A program made the position numbers and the translations under genes. Positions 36,601 to 44,019 of a DNA stretch of 64,000 bases are shown piece by piece. The stretch is from Peptoniphilus sp. GNH (lineage in GTDB: Bacteria > Bacillota > Clostridia > Tissierellales > Peptoniphilaceae), in NCBI GenBank assembly GCA_021307325.1, contig CP089931.1, positions 1,326,979-1,390,978 on the forward strand. Reading direction: 5' to 3'. Under the pieces are notes generated by a model that saw only the letters and a program-made list of their open reading frames with translations, was not told the origin of the DNA and made no database searches. The number at the start of each line of letters is the position of its first letter. Position 1 is the first letter of the stretch.

Positions 36601-39600
36601 ACTCCCTTGGAATCTACAACTAGTACCCACTTGTCGTCGAGCTTTTTGTAGCCTGTCGGAGCGGCAGATTCTTCCAAGATGTAGGTTCCATTTTCTAATT
36701 TTCTGTCGAATGTGACTACACCTTTACCGTTGGAAGTACCACTAGTATAAACTTTGTCTTCTCCTTTTTTCTTTACTATAAAGCTTGCACCTTCTAGTGG
36801 TTTATTGTCTTCGCCTTTTTTGTAAACTCTGAACTCTTGTCCCGATGGTTTGTTGTTGACCGGTAGGGTTATATCTTCTCCTACAATAGTTGTGTCATCA
36901 GCATTTAGTCCGATTTCTGTTATCGTAACAGTACCATCCATGGCAACACTAACTTGCCATGTTTTACTAGCGTTTATATAGTCTTTAGGTGCCTTCGTTT
37001 CTGTTAGGGTATAGACTCCCGGTTTTAGGTCTGTGAATGGCACTTCACCTTTTGTATCTGATGACCTGTAAATTGTGATACCTTGGGAGTCTTTTAGTGC
37101 AAATTCTGCATCCGCTAATTTCTTAGTCGAGTCCGATTCGTCCTTTTTGATAATTTTGAAATGTCCCGGATCATATTTTTGGTTAGCCATCTTTACTATT
37201 TGGCTGTAGAACTTAGGGATTTCCCTCTTGTTTTGTTCTGCTGCCGCTTCGTTGGTGTTAACCTTTGATGCGAAAGAGGATTTCATATCTCCGCCATTAT
37301 ACATATAGAAGGCTCTGAATCTATTCCTGAATTTATTTAGGTCTGTTACCTTAAAATTTTGTTCGATTACATAACCTTCTTTTTGTCCAGAGATAGCCGG
37401 CATTTGAATTTTTAATGGTGTAGCTGACATTAGATTATCAGTTTTTGAATATTTAAATAAGTTAGGATTATATGACAATCTGATACCATTTTGGTATTCG
37501 TTCTTCGAGTTTGCCGAATCAATGTCAGATGAAAAAACAAGTCTGTAGGTGTTGGGGTCATTTTCTGGCTTAACCCCCATTGACAATGGCATATACATGG
37601 ATGATGTCAACTTGCGCGCCGAGCTTCCAGGGTCGTATCCATAAGATGGCAAGACCCTATAAATCTTGACCTCGTCTAGCCCAAAGGCTGGCGATATCCC
37701 AACTCCTGGCCAATAAAGCATATTCATATCGCCTCTCCAGTCGGTAGACATCCAGTTAAAGGATAAAGTTCTACCACCGCTCGTGCGAGCTGTTGGGTTA
37801 TAGTAGGCGATTGCCTTTACATACCAGTCATTTCCTTTTTTGTAGACATCTCTAAAGTAGTAGGCTTGAGCTGGTGCAGAAAAATCTCTGTTGTCATACA
37901 CACCATAATCCGCTTTGACATCAAAGCTCAAGTGTTTGTTGCCCTTTACTTTTTCTTGAGGTAAGTTTGGTCCTACATCTACGGTGAAAGTGTAGTTTCC
38001 ATCTGTCTTGGCATAAAACTTGGATGGGATTATGCCGAGGATTGTCAAATCAAACTTGACATCCCCTCCGCTGGAGTCTTTTGTGAATACATAGGTTAAG
38101 AGGTTGGTGTCGTAGTCGAAGTAGGGCTTACCTATTACTTTTCCGTTTTCTTTAATGCTCGGAAATTCATTTACATATTGTGTTAAGTCCAAGTTGGGGT
38201 CAAATTGAATTTCAAATCTCTTGCCCGGTTGAGTTTGTTTTAAATCGATTATGGCATGGTAGGTGTAGGATTCGTAACGATAAGCTTCCCACACTCCTGC
38301 CTTGGAGCTAAGCCCTCCAGCTTGTCCTTCTTTTAAGGACATCGATTGACTTACTGTAACTATCTCGACTTTATTTGATGTGTCTTTCACTTCTTCGTTT
38401 TTAATCCAGTAGTCTTGTCCGTTGGTTGGAAAGCCTTGTCCGTTTTTGTTGCGGGCAGTGTAGGTTACTTGTCCAGCCTTGTCGACTTTTACATCAAAGA
38501 TGACTTGCGATTCGATGTAGTTGTCGGGGCTAGATTGTTCTTCTATTGTGTAAGTGCCTTCTGGATATTCTCCGAATGTCGCCTTACCATCTGTACCCGA
38601 AATTTTCGTAGCGATTGGGTCGCCATTTACATCTCTTAGGACAAATGTCGCTCCAGCAAGAGGCTGTTGAGCTGAATCTACCTTTATAACCTCTATCGGT
38701 TTTTTGGTGAAAGGCTCGTTTTTAACTGTGATGACTGTCTGCTTGCTAGTTGAAGAGGACAAGTTAATGCTGTTATTTTTCAAGCTCGCTTGACCTGGGT
38801 CATCGTCTGTCACCCAGTCATAGCTTAGGCTTGAAGTGCCCGTCGCCTTTCCCGTGATTTTTACTAAGAATCCCCAGTCCTTAGCTCCTCCAAATCTGCT
38901 TAAAGGAAATCTTACTGAATAACCATTTTCGCTAGTAACCCATCCTTTTATTGGGTTGTTGTTTTCTATATTTAATACTGGATTTAGTCCATTTGAAGTT
39001 GTCGCTTGCAAGTTCATCTGACTTCGGATGTTGTTTCTGTCGACTGGGTCTACATCGAAGACCTCAACTTTTAAATTAGAAATTCCAGTTTGTTTGATGT
39101 CGACTCTCGTGTCCCTGTCTGTCGTGCCGCCAGATTTGTTGCCCAAAGCTTTTAGGAAGATGTAGGATTCGATGTTTCCTTCTGCATCTTTTTTCCCGTA
39201 GTGCATTGCGTTCATATAGCTCGGCCATTGTTGATTTTCGATTGTCGTTGTCGGTGTCACTCCACCTTCGATGGTGCCGGGGCCACTTGTCTTGTTGATT
39301 CTACCTTCGAGGTCGACTGTGAAGTAGATATCTTCTCCCAATTTATAACCTTCTGGCGCCTTGGTTTCTATTAAAGAATATGATCCAGCTGGAATGTTGG
39401 AAAATTGTGCCTCACCCGTTACTGGGTCAGTCTCTACTTCCGGTCCACGGAAGAGTCTGAATCTCGCTTTTCCGAGTGGATTTCCCTTTTCGTCTACTTT
39501 CTTCAAAGTAAAGCTTGCGAGCTTTGCTGTAATGTCCTCCGTCATTCTGTTATGGATGAAGTATTCATTGTTTAAAGATGTGTAGTAGTTGTAGTTTTCA

Positions 39601-42137
39601 AGGTACTTATAATTCTTTTTATCAATCTCTACAGTTTTCGGCAAATCTTGGACAACTTTCGGAACTATTCTATTCGCTTTCGTTACCTTGCCATCATTAA
39701 CGATATTCCAGACTTTTACGTCGGGGATTATTATCTGTCTTCTTCTAAGACTCGGATCTGTCGCTTCGGCTACATGAACTGTACCTATTGGGTTGCCTTG
39801 TGGGTCTTTCGCCTCAATGTCTTGTGCCGGCATATTAAACCCATCTGGAATTGACCAGTTTTGGTCAAGGTAGATGTTGGTGTTTTTCGATATAGTCACT
39901 CCGCCTAAGCTGTAAACGCTAGGTTTTTGAGGTGATGATGGTATTAAGTTCGCACCGTACTCGTAAACTGCAATCGTACCAACGCTCGGTGTTCCTGCTG
40001 GGTTAGTTTCCTTGGCTGGTATTTGAGTGTTAAGGTTAGTCGGTGCAGATGTTTGTGGCTTGATGACCATCTTGCCGTAAGTCGGACTAGTTACATCTGT
40101 TGTGTCCATTACATAAACTGCCATATTGGACGATGTCACCGTCTGATCTGTGAGATTTCTGTCAGCTAGTGGTAGGCCTTTTAGTGCGTTTTGACCCTTG
40201 TCGTCACCAGTTGACACTGCATCCGTCACCGTCCACAAGGATGTGTCTTCTCTTGTGAACTGACCCATGATGGTAGTTCTGTTGTTGACACCTACCCTCG
40301 TCGGAGTGGCTTGGTCAATCTTTTCCTTGGAGTAGTTGTCGTGGGCTATGAGTCTTGCTGCCCCGAGTTTGTTGTTGGCAATGGCTGATAGGTCTAGGAC
40401 GTAATCTTCTTGTGTGTTTATTTTCTTTGTGAAGAAGGTGTAAGTGAACTTTCTCACTCCAGCTGTTGTTGCCTTGTAGTTTTTGGAATCAACTATTCCA
40501 AACTTTCCTTTTATATCGTTGTCTGTTACTTCAGAGCTTGCTTGTCCATTTATTTTTAAATCTTCTATTTCACCAAGTCCGGAGCCTTTTACTGTCGTGA
40601 AGTTGGCAGCAAAATTTAAGCTCTTTAGGTCTTGGAAGGTGGATTCTACTGTTATGTTCCAGTCAAATCCTTCTAATTCTCCATTTTGGTATCTCGGTGT
40701 ACCTCCACGTCCCCCGATGTAAACTCTGTAGTTGAAAGCGTCTGCTTCCATTATTTGCGTTACGTCGTGTCTGCCCGGCTCGATGATTGAGCCTGCAAAG
40801 TTGCCATTTTTATCGATTTTTTGTGGCACGAGGTCTTTCGGAGCTTTTACTCCGAGTCCCGACACCTTGTTCGTTACGGTGAAGGTTCCATCAGGGTCAA
40901 GACTAATATTGTTAGTATTGTAGTCAACTGGAATGTCCAAGGGCAATTGGATGTTTTCCGGTATTGTTCCTTGGATTTGGTATTTTATCTTGTTTTCTTT
41001 CTCAATGTACTCTGGAATTGCTATTACCCTTCCTTGGTACATAATCGGTTTTAATTCGGCTGGATTATTGACAGTCAACTTGTTATCCAAGTGAATGTAG
41101 AAATACTGATAAGGTTGGATTGGGCCGCCAGCATTTGAGGTGTCAAAACGAGTGATGATGTGGAATTTTTTGCCTTCTAGATTGAGGCCATTAGCATCGA
41201 CAAAAAGATTAGGTCTGAAGTTTTCGTTTCTATCTTTTTCTACTAGTCTTTTTATGGCGGCATCGTTGTCTGCCATTAGCTTTTCTTGGTCTTCTCTTGA
41301 AAGCTCATATTTTTCTTCAAATGTGTCAAGAAGGGCTTGGATTTCTTTTATTCCATTTTTTTCGTCTGCCAGGGCCTTTTTCAATTCCTTATCAGCCTTT
41401 TGCAGACCTGTAATGCCTAAAGTTTCTTTTATTTTATCTAGGATTCCGTCTTTTTCTTCCTTGCCAGCTTCTTCTTTATTTTCTTCCTTGCCAGCTTCTA
41501 TTTTCTTTTCGTTCTTTATGTCTTTTTGTAGATTTTCTCCTATTTCATTATTTTCTTCTACGATTGATTTATTTTTATCTTTGATAGGATTGGGGTTTTG
41601 GTTTTCATTTTCTTTTAAAGCGGAGTTTTCTAAATCTCCGACTTCTATTTCTATAACTATGTCAGCAAGACCTGGAGTAGATATTGTCAAACTGGAATTT
41701 CCCTTTTTCAAGGAGTTCTTGGACCTTATATTATCTCTCACGCTTATATTTTCATCTGCTAGAACTTGGTCATAGTTTAGATATTTGATTTCTCCTCTTG
41801 TATCTGTGGCTTCTATCCAAAGTCCACCCAGATTTAATTTTTCTCCTTCCTTAAACCTGAGTTTTCTCGGGCTTTTTAATCGCCAAGATGTATAGGTTGA
41901 AACATTTTGGTCTTTTATCAAAAGGCCCTTATCATGAGATCGACCACTTGATTCTTCTTCCTTTTTTAAATCTGTGATTTCAGGATAGTTTTGATCTTGT
42001 ATTCTTTGTGAATTTTTAAAATTTGCGCCCGGTCCTTGTCTGTTTACATTTGCATAGGCTACCAAAGGCGTGAATACGTCCATTAAAATCAAAAACGCCA
42101 AGAAAAGGCCCATCATTCTTTTTAATGTTTCTCTCAT
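27612..42137 (-). CDS. Giant Cna-B/InlB-repeat wall-anchored surface adhesin (putative pilus tip)
   Basis: 4841 residues. Signal peptide 1-29 (MDVFTPLVAYA); Ig-like region about 75-170; charged K/E region 175-300. About ten Cna-B/SpaA domains begin near 872, 1146, 1657, 1766, 2094, 3317, 3733, 3894, 4352 and 4510, most ending in an E-box such as YSLIETKAPEGY. Seven InlB-type repeats of about 75-90 residues fill 2696-3272, most closing with a motif like FTMPxxxVxxxATF. Between Cna-B domains a recurring module starts I-x-x-I/D-N/D and ends in a V-x-V-T-G strand (near 1907, 2227, 2456, 3449, 4178, 4628). The sorting signal is YPRTG at 4807. First gene of the pilus locus, so a tip or stalk adhesin is likely. 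I see no von Willebrand A domain. Confidence 0.9.
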   Translation of the reverse strand: MRETLKRMMGLFLAFLILMDVFTPLVAYANVNRQGPGANFKNSQRIQDQNYPEITDLKKEEESSGRSHDKGLLIKDQNVSTYTSWRLKSPRKLRFKEGEKLNLGGLWIEATDTRGEIKYLNYDQVLADENISVRDNIRSKNSLKKGNSSLTISTPGLADIVIEIEVGDLENSALKENENQNPNPIKDKNKSIVEENNEIGENLQKDIKNEKKIEAGKEENKEEAGKEEKDGILDKIKETLGITGLQKADKELKKALADEKNGIKEIQALLDTFEEKYELSREDQEKLMADNDAAIKRLVEKDRNENFRPNLFVDANGLNLEGKKFHIITRFDTSNAGGPIQPYQYFYIHLDNKLTVNNPAELKPIMYQGRVIAIPEYIEKENKIKYQIQGTIPENIQLPLDIPVDYNTNNISLDPDGTFTVTNKVSGLGVKAPKDLVPQKIDKNGNFAGSIIEPGRHDVTQIMEADAFNYRVYIGGRGGTPRYQNGELEGFDWNITVESTFQDLKSLNFAANFTTVKGSGLGEIEDLKINGQASSEVTDNDIKGKFGIVDSKNYKATTAGVRKFTYTFFTKKINTQEDYVLDLSAIANNKLGAARLIAHDNYSKEKIDQATPTRVGVNNRTTIMGQFTREDTSLWTVTDAVSTGDDKGQNALKGLPLADRNLTDQTVTSSNMAVYVMDTTDVTSPTYGKMVIKPQTSAPTNLNTQIPAKETNPAGTPSVGTIAVYEYGANLIPSSPQKPSVYSLGGVTISKNTNIYLDQNWSIPDGFNMPAQDIEAKDPQGNPIGTVHVAEATDPSLRRRQIIIPDVKVWNIVNDGKVTKANRIVPKVVQDLPKTVEIDKKNYKYLENYNYYTSLNNEYFIHNRMTEDITAKLASFTLKKVDEKGNPLGKARFRLFRGPEVETDPVTGEAQFSNIPAGSYSLIETKAPEGYKLGEDIYFTVDLEGRINKTSGPGTIEGGVTPTTTIENQQWPSYMNAMHYGKKDAEGNIESYIFLKALGNKSGGTTDRDTRVDIKQTGISNLKVEVFDVDPVDRNNIRSQMNLQATTSNGLNPVLNIENNNPIKGWVTSENGYSVRFPLSRFGGAKDWGFLVKITGKATGTSSLSYDWVTDDDPGQASLKNNSINLSSSTSKQTVITVKNEPFTKKPIEVIKVDSAQQPLAGATFVLRDVNGDPIATKISGTDGKATFGEYPEGTYTIEEQSSPDNYIESQVIFDVKVDKAGQVTYTARNKNGQGFPTNGQDYWIKNEEVKDTSNKVEIVTVSQSMSLKEGQAGGLSSKAGVWEAYRYESYTYHAIIDLKQTQPGKRFEIQFDPNLDLTQYVNEFPSIKENGKVIGKPYFDYDTNLLTYVFTKDSSGGDVKFDLTILGIIPSKFYAKTDGNYTFTVDVGPNLPQEKVKGNKHLSFDVKADYGVYDNRDFSAPAQAYYFRDVYKKGNDWYVKAIAYYNPTARTSGGRTLSFNWMSTDWRGDMNMLYWPGVGISPAFGLDEVKIYRVLPSYGYDPGSSARKLTSSMYMPLSMGVKPENDPNTYRLVFSSDIDSANSKNEYQNGIRLSYNPNLFKYSKTDNLMSATPLKIQMPAISGQKEGYVIEQNFKVTDLNKFRNRFRAFYMYNGGDMKSSFASKVNTNEAAAEQNKREIPKFYSQIVKMANQKYDPGHFKIIKKDESDSTKKLADAEFALKDSQGITIYRSSDTKGEVPFTDLKPGVYTLTETKAPKDYINASKTWQVSVAMDGTVTITEIGLNADDTTIVGEDITLPVNNKPSGQEFRVYKKGEDNKPLEGASFIVKKKGEDKVYTSGTSNGKGVVTFDRKLENGTYILEESAAPTGYKKLDDKWVLVVDSKGVKVYSYIEGPSGQAGNKNKSLLGEENTKWVNVAARPVANFNGLTDPRWRGYLDNSVIPYKVGTRIIGINKAKNYVIQRYVLNPEGKHIGKSKAQIYREPLRENNMTWYAGTEDIKVFRLDKPVKEYVGDIRLDNYNVEKLNVIKKKVEKPGEVPKRVEIDIPETDKPIIIDVKIPYKNLEGAIGTGIDYFENYGTPEQKVYWKPDYYDKVSEIPEGDLVNTGNDQSQGGNIIGSYISEGSLDVTNNRNKHEFEFKKIREKTTDAVSGATFYLEKTDKPEQKTKWEKSGADGKVHFSDLLPGKYKLVEHGAAQGYDLANTDWTVTILEDGKVYIKDNNGSNTVTDNNPEHKWQKVNVDGGTKENKSDSHNPDFKDNPRKKLNTNIVEINQITHRMRQVYILNSATENLNNPSLQIHSQPENRDITNVNTKVVSINEVQSNSTPNNLVRVGDSVPFKAEQLFVNGHNRLKVDTSVVGEKTLAVTIETDLPQSGAIGTGMDFVNFNNKYWAAESYESLDDFMLEILSDKKVGKNSGLIVGKEEPIKDLTTRSAKGQEENQYGPIYKIRTTYLAPRTFTLSYNLMKSATRGSDWEAVDPDKSSGRANIKHNESLVQTKITEINKGQKRFKQVFLYKEETASRDRLIEIHRQPENEELRLGYSADIETYVNVYKVNASSIDQALNANKTKIIVTVKQKEATNGKPRRIQVEVPAAHRGYILVEVEAKYTDAVGLGSDYYPNRNQQYGKTIQWVGDSYSSDSSINDKTQITYEYGYEEEVIPITHATQSDPNMDEGQTRVEQGQEGKKRVYYKYEVSNGVRTGRKFIDTGHGNNGVEIITPMKPEITYRGTRKPQPQEPTYDVTVYGYIYNGKVTSNKTKAKAGEEVTLTIESDSGYELKTLYYNDEITGDDIPITNYKFIMPKSNVRINATFGPKNQPQPKKYNINTSVTGNVGGSVTANPTSQEEGKDVTITVTPQAGYVIQKVTLNKTNITDQFNNSSTYTFHMGHEDANIVATFTQTGQYNINILPTTNGSVTTDHNTAKAGDSVLLTFHPADGYEVDRLLINGDEYTVTNNGFRFEMPDYSINVQATFKAKEEYFDINTDQTDGGWVSVDKTRAKKGDEVTITVQVHNGYELGQVTANGKPILLQDGKYTFTMPAYKVNVSATFIKKEVKPKAYYYVGYDPNNDRYTVNIKGLKNGKAESGSKVEFSVSPKLGYDITKTYVKTKNGITIPTQFDTNTGQGSFTMPDFNATIYVRYKKHQQQQGEHAVFVDGGIVGGNVYLEVNQTKGGKNKPILAKTGDKVRIKIEKWSKEYRYIGCWVSDGNPGGGVPVQNDSQGLYFMMPDKDVSVSANFTKQKVGNYEVNISQSEHGSVTARPTSANEKDLITLEARPDVGYKLASLTVKDVNGKKIEVSNNSFSMPASNVSIEATFIGEDEPLPGDPGSGQTLPDDAELGYLIYDPVNKKQKNLSITNKPAGLELNIYKKDPLGSPLQGGEFTLTRVDESYENPIGNLTLTGISTNEGKIIFRDGKGNVAKLEKGYYILKETKPPLGYKKATSDWKIEVKDDQGRMHAAYYGPKKTANEFLRDDTLAKFNDTMNSNKLIKTASRITHIDPVAKTFVQRTVIDLRNYSGDKLNVQISPKYKRGETDFVPDKVHGIRPPNTNDEGLKTAYRTTYKIANPPDNINIDNVLQYYDLSKKEVSMVNTARWRPFDWGFDEDQLNLEPGGLYFIDVEGYYDEALLTGIAKNEKDKNGNIKPAHTRTDILQDDLGKLQMDFKLYKGAREFQQAVYNDKTKDIEWKAFKKASYQAGAQAIAKTQSPGWAGKYDKNGKYQNWLGKDGGRIWPELKGTVEEEISTAPDISQLYTTTKKTDVPVEIPKTGLDLVNEEESYNITFSKHGRDGEGEAWSNNSDNVATNRLEGAIFKLQQEVQGSFVDMPGSYVSSAFNGYFGFRGLKPGRYRLMEVQAPPGYRPIYDPILHMTISYEKPTTNAQGEITPGRGSITLEYNNSNGIVQYEPEKGGQLVDFVTSATAKNMGKIINEKPGKGKVTLVKKDEQSQLINGAKFKLTRLGVKKDENDQNSKNKFTYTGTVGTKNSDKIEAKDGELVFDQLPIGNYELEEVTPAPGHKLTGQRWYFTVGGKDLDPYAGAIERTGVDQSKNITLTTEMTIKRPDKNDTTTDDGTIYPNKAQMLNFATTFKIDSKTTISPGDFFTVKLTDNMDLKGIFKKKKVEGLDIFADGVGTIAKADYNEAAGEITYTFTDYARTYKLLEFNANYIAHIDADKIKKSENNLSVGPSIKGGADTTKQINVFYDRGVTNSGKNYNGDQVSMSSKITEFDPDTGEFTQIFYINPSKNNAGFDYYDNPIPTYFNYYPGKGVDDLRISAYWYDNSKYGDFLNEKMPESYGLDLSKETLWNTKFYGRTVTDYNNGWMKFKRMNATDSYVVKVTGRIADGQDKTSFTPRANLINYKGGGGIRLGVKRYDAVYSNKSDATAKADLTISAINPKNEIVFKKIDQNKDVLKGAEFKLLRKTTQNAEGWEDAKDANGNFLTATSGEDGLFKFETLPEGTYALVETKAPDGYTRIDRHIEEFMVTQTGIIKLKVKADETANTTKTKAIKAVKAFKALFQDKAEMGAENKVDTNPVQGQDKSKYKVIGTDPIEVINYKDIDFVKIDALDKNRLRGAEFKLWYKENEKDEYEPIDTNVYKNLIVYGKDKNGELDGSFKIHVTKAGYYALEETKAPAGYTKMPGFIRELKLGDGKVQVLEKDPLRASHRVSDRGMLESEILEVDEKNNTFKQRVIINPDHTNWKFDSTSTIFGIEAKDWQVPNQKIKYAVLDKEKKIEDLEYKEIQAGSGQGNTISYFQISQMLKDGDYTSSQETVDGKESTFYTTEKAIVLEITGKPNDGSKANLHYDLKDGVKILGHLIYSYDKKNFGKDTKPTYVDKPKLRAIEVENKKAIYPRTGGIGTLIFTGLGLSLMGLALLTYKRRRIDHE
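32320..34050 (-). repeat. Seven tandem InlB-like repeats inside the giant adhesin
   Basis: Protein-level repeats of about 75-90 residues (residues about 2696-3272). The typical pattern is N-G-x-V-T, then A-G-x-x-V-T-L-T, G-Y-E-L/V, and a closing F-x-M-P with A-T-F. DNA copies are diverged, so this is an old array rather than a recent expansion. Confidence 0.85.
41453..41498. repeat. Direct repeat encoding a K-E-E-A-G-K-E-E stretch
   Basis: A 20-base unit (TTTCTTCCTTGCCAGCTTCT) occurs at 41453-41472 and again at 41479-41498, encoding a repeated acidic/basic segment near residues 213-228 of the giant adhesin. Confidence 0.75.
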
Positions 42138-42578
42138 TTTTTACTATCCCCAATCTGTTTTTCTTCTAATTTTGTTTATCTACCTTAAATTTTATTATTT
42201 AATTTTTAAATTCTTTTTAATTTTATGTAATGTCTTTAATTTATAATTGGCAAAAAATATTAAGTTTTTTTATATGTATTATTTCTATATACATTTTATT
42301 TCAAAATTTTCTCTTATACAATACATATTTTAAATTTTTCTTCTATTTTTACTGATATAAAAGATGTTATTGATAAAAAAATGTGTTTTTTTTTCTTTTC
42401 ATATGGGGTATCTGACCTGTAATTTAGGTTTTGACAAGTGTGTGTGCTTTTTGATATGTTCTATTATTTTGTTTTTTTTTTGCTTTATATATTTAAAAAA
42501 TTAATAAAAAAATATGGTCATAAAGACCATTTATAACTTTAATTTTTAATTAATTTATCAAATCAAAAAGATGGTCCT
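42138..42578. other. 441-base AT-rich gap upstream of the giant adhesin
   Basis: No gene seen. It holds two terminators of the sigma-factor operon at its right end (42514-42589) and must contain the promoter of the pilus locus on the minus strand, for which I see no convincing -35/-10 pair. On the plus strand there are a TTGACA at 42431 and a GTTT-N15-GGGTAT arrangement ending at 42411 (sigma-B-like), neither leading to a plus-strand gene. Confidence 0.5.
42514..42530 (-). terminator. Second terminator after the sigma-factor operon
   Basis: Stem ATGGTC / GACCAT with a five-base loop; the minus-strand transcript continues ATTTTTTTATT. It repeats the stem sequence of the first terminator 40 bases away. 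Confidence 0.75.
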
Positions 42579-42589
42579 TTAAGACCATC
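42570..42589 (-). terminator. First terminator of the sigma-factor operon
   Basis: Stem GATGGTC / GACCATC, loop of six, followed on the minus strand by TTTTTGATTTG. The stop codon of the PsiE-like gene lies inside the loop. Confidence 0.85.
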
Positions 42590-43235
42590 CCTTTGTGTGA
42601 TATTTTGTTGAGTTTTTTATTCTGTCTATGGATATGAGTTGGATTATGCCCATCTCTGTTTTTTGAATTTCGTAGAGGTATTCTCCATCATCTACAAGTG
42701 AGCCTGTTTCTGCCGGGACGGATTTTTCCTCTAAAAGTTTTGATACATAGCCTCCCAGGGTCTTTATGTTTCCTGCATGGATTTCTATGTCGTAGGTGTT
42801 ATTTATAAATTCTATTTCCTTGGCTGCTGTGAATATATATTCTGTATCTCTGGCTGGCTCTGTATCAGTCAAGTATTTTCTTACAAGAAAGAGTATGAGT
42901 ATGGCTACTACTCCTATTAAAAGGTCTTTCATGTTGTCTGAATAGACAAGTAGCTTTCTTGCTATTACAAGACAGATTAAGTGGATTATGGTGGACTCTG
43001 TATGAGCTATCATGAGTAGGACAAATTCTATTGCCACGACTAAGAGTAAAACGTGGGATAAAAATTGCTTGAAGAGTTCATAGGAGACTTCTATTCCCGA
43101 GCTTAGAATCTCTACATAGTATTTTATTATGTCGGGTATGGAGATTACTATTCCTATAAGGAGAATTAAGGAGATTACTGCTTCTACTACAAAGGCTACT
43201 CTGTTTACGTAGGCTAAAAATTTTCTTCTGTTCAT
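42579..43235 (-). CDS. PsiE-like membrane protein with a C-terminal CorC/HlyC-type domain
   Basis: 218 residues. Four membrane segments (about 12-34, 52-77, 83-98, 103-122) match the PsiE phosphate-starvation membrane fold. Residues about 140-212 are soluble and resemble the transporter-associated CorC/HlyC domain: NTYDIEIHAGNIKTLGGYV, then a hairpin and an IQLISIDRI strand. It begins one base after the sigma factor and is the last gene before two terminators. A sensing or transport-modulating role tied to the sigma module is possible but not shown. Fold calls are by eye. Confidence 0.6.
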   Translation of the reverse strand: MNRRKFLAYVNRVAFVVEAVISLILLIGIVISIPDIIKYYVEILSSGIEVSYELFKQFLSHVLLLVVAIEFVLLMIAHTESTIIHLICLVIARKLLVYSDNMKDLLIGVVAILILFLVRKYLTDTEPARDTEYIFTAAKEIEFINNTYDIEIHAGNIKTLGGYVSKLLEEKSVPAETGSLVDDGEYLYEIQKTEMGIIQLISIDRIKNSTKYHTKGWS

Positions 43236-43236
43236 A

Positions 43237-44019
43237 TCAAACCTCTATTGTTTTATTTATTTCTTTTTTTATTTTTTCGATTATTTTCTTTTCCACTCTG
43301 GAAACTGTCATCTGCGATATGTTCAACTTTTCTGCTATGGAGGCTTGGGTTTTTTTGTTGAAATATCTGTCTATTAGGATGGTCTTTTCGTTTTCGGTCA
43401 AAGTTTTGAAAAATTCTTTGAGAAAATCATTTATTTCTATCCTGTCAAAGTAGTCTTCTTCGACTCCTATGAGATCTCCTAGATTGACTTCTTTATCATC
43501 TGCTGATGAGTCATAGACCATGTCTAGAGAGCGGGGTGTGTAGACTTTTGAGGCTTCCATGCTTTCTATTATTTCTTCTGGACTTGCTCCTATATAGTCT
43601 GCTATGTCTTCTATGCTGGGTTTTCTCTGCTTTATTTGTGTTAGCTGACTTTTGGCAAGGTTTATTTTTTGTGAGAGTTCTTGGATTCTCCTTGGCACTC
43701 TTATGGTCCAGCCCTTGTCTCTGAAATATTTTTTTATTTCCCCTATTATGGTCGGGGTGGCAAAGCTTGAAAATTCAAATCCTTTTTCCGGGTCATACCT
43801 GTCGACTGCATATATAAGTCCCATGGAGGCGACTTGAAAGATGTCGTCATAGTCTATTCCCCTACCCATGTATTTTTTTGCAAGTATTTCAGCTATGTAG
43901 AGGTGTTCTTCTATGAGTATGTTTCTGATTTTCTTGTCTTTTGTCTTATAATATTCTAAGAAAAGCTCTCTCCTCTTGTCTTTGCTGAGGGTCTTTTCTT
44001 CTTGCAGCTTTTCACTCAT
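43237..44019 (-). CDS. SigB/SigF-type RNA polymerase sigma factor
   Basis: 260 residues with all regions of a group 3 sigma-70 factor: region 2 (DDIFQVASMGLIYAVDRYDPEKGFEFSSFA, quoted only as DDIFQVASMG and GFEFSSFA motifs), region 3 (SIEDIADYIGASPEEI) and region 4 with its helix-turn-helix (TQASIAEKLNISQMTVSRVEK). Length and motifs match the SigB/SigF/SigG group, which in Bacillus is controlled by RsbV/RsbW-like partners. The start overlaps the anti-sigma gene by 4 bases. With no sporulation genes seen, general stress or envelope control is more likely than sporulation (inference). Confidence 0.9.
   Translation of the reverse strand: MSEKLQEEKTLSKDKRRELFLEYYKTKDKKIRNILIEEHLYIAEILAKKYMGRGIDYDDIFQVASMGLIYAVDRYDPEKGFEFSSFATPTIIGEIKKYFRDKGWTIRVPRRIQELSQKINLAKSQLTQIKQRKPSIEDIADYIGASPEEIIESMEASKVYTPRSLDMVYDSSADDKEVNLGDLIGVEEDYFDRIEINDFLKEFFKTLTENEKTILIDRYFNKKTQASIAEKLNISQMTVSRVEKKIIEKIKKEINKTIEV

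Noticed and set aside
41140-41775. 211-residue open frame on the plus strand inside the giant adhesin
   Set aside because: It is a shadow of the K/E-rich minus-strand region (serine/phenylalanine-rich antisense translation), without a ribosome site or recognisable domain.
42431-42460. Standard sigma-A promoter on the plus strand (TTGACA at 42431)
   Set aside because: The matching -10 (TATGTT) is poor and no plus-strand gene lies downstream, so it is kept only as a speculative finding.
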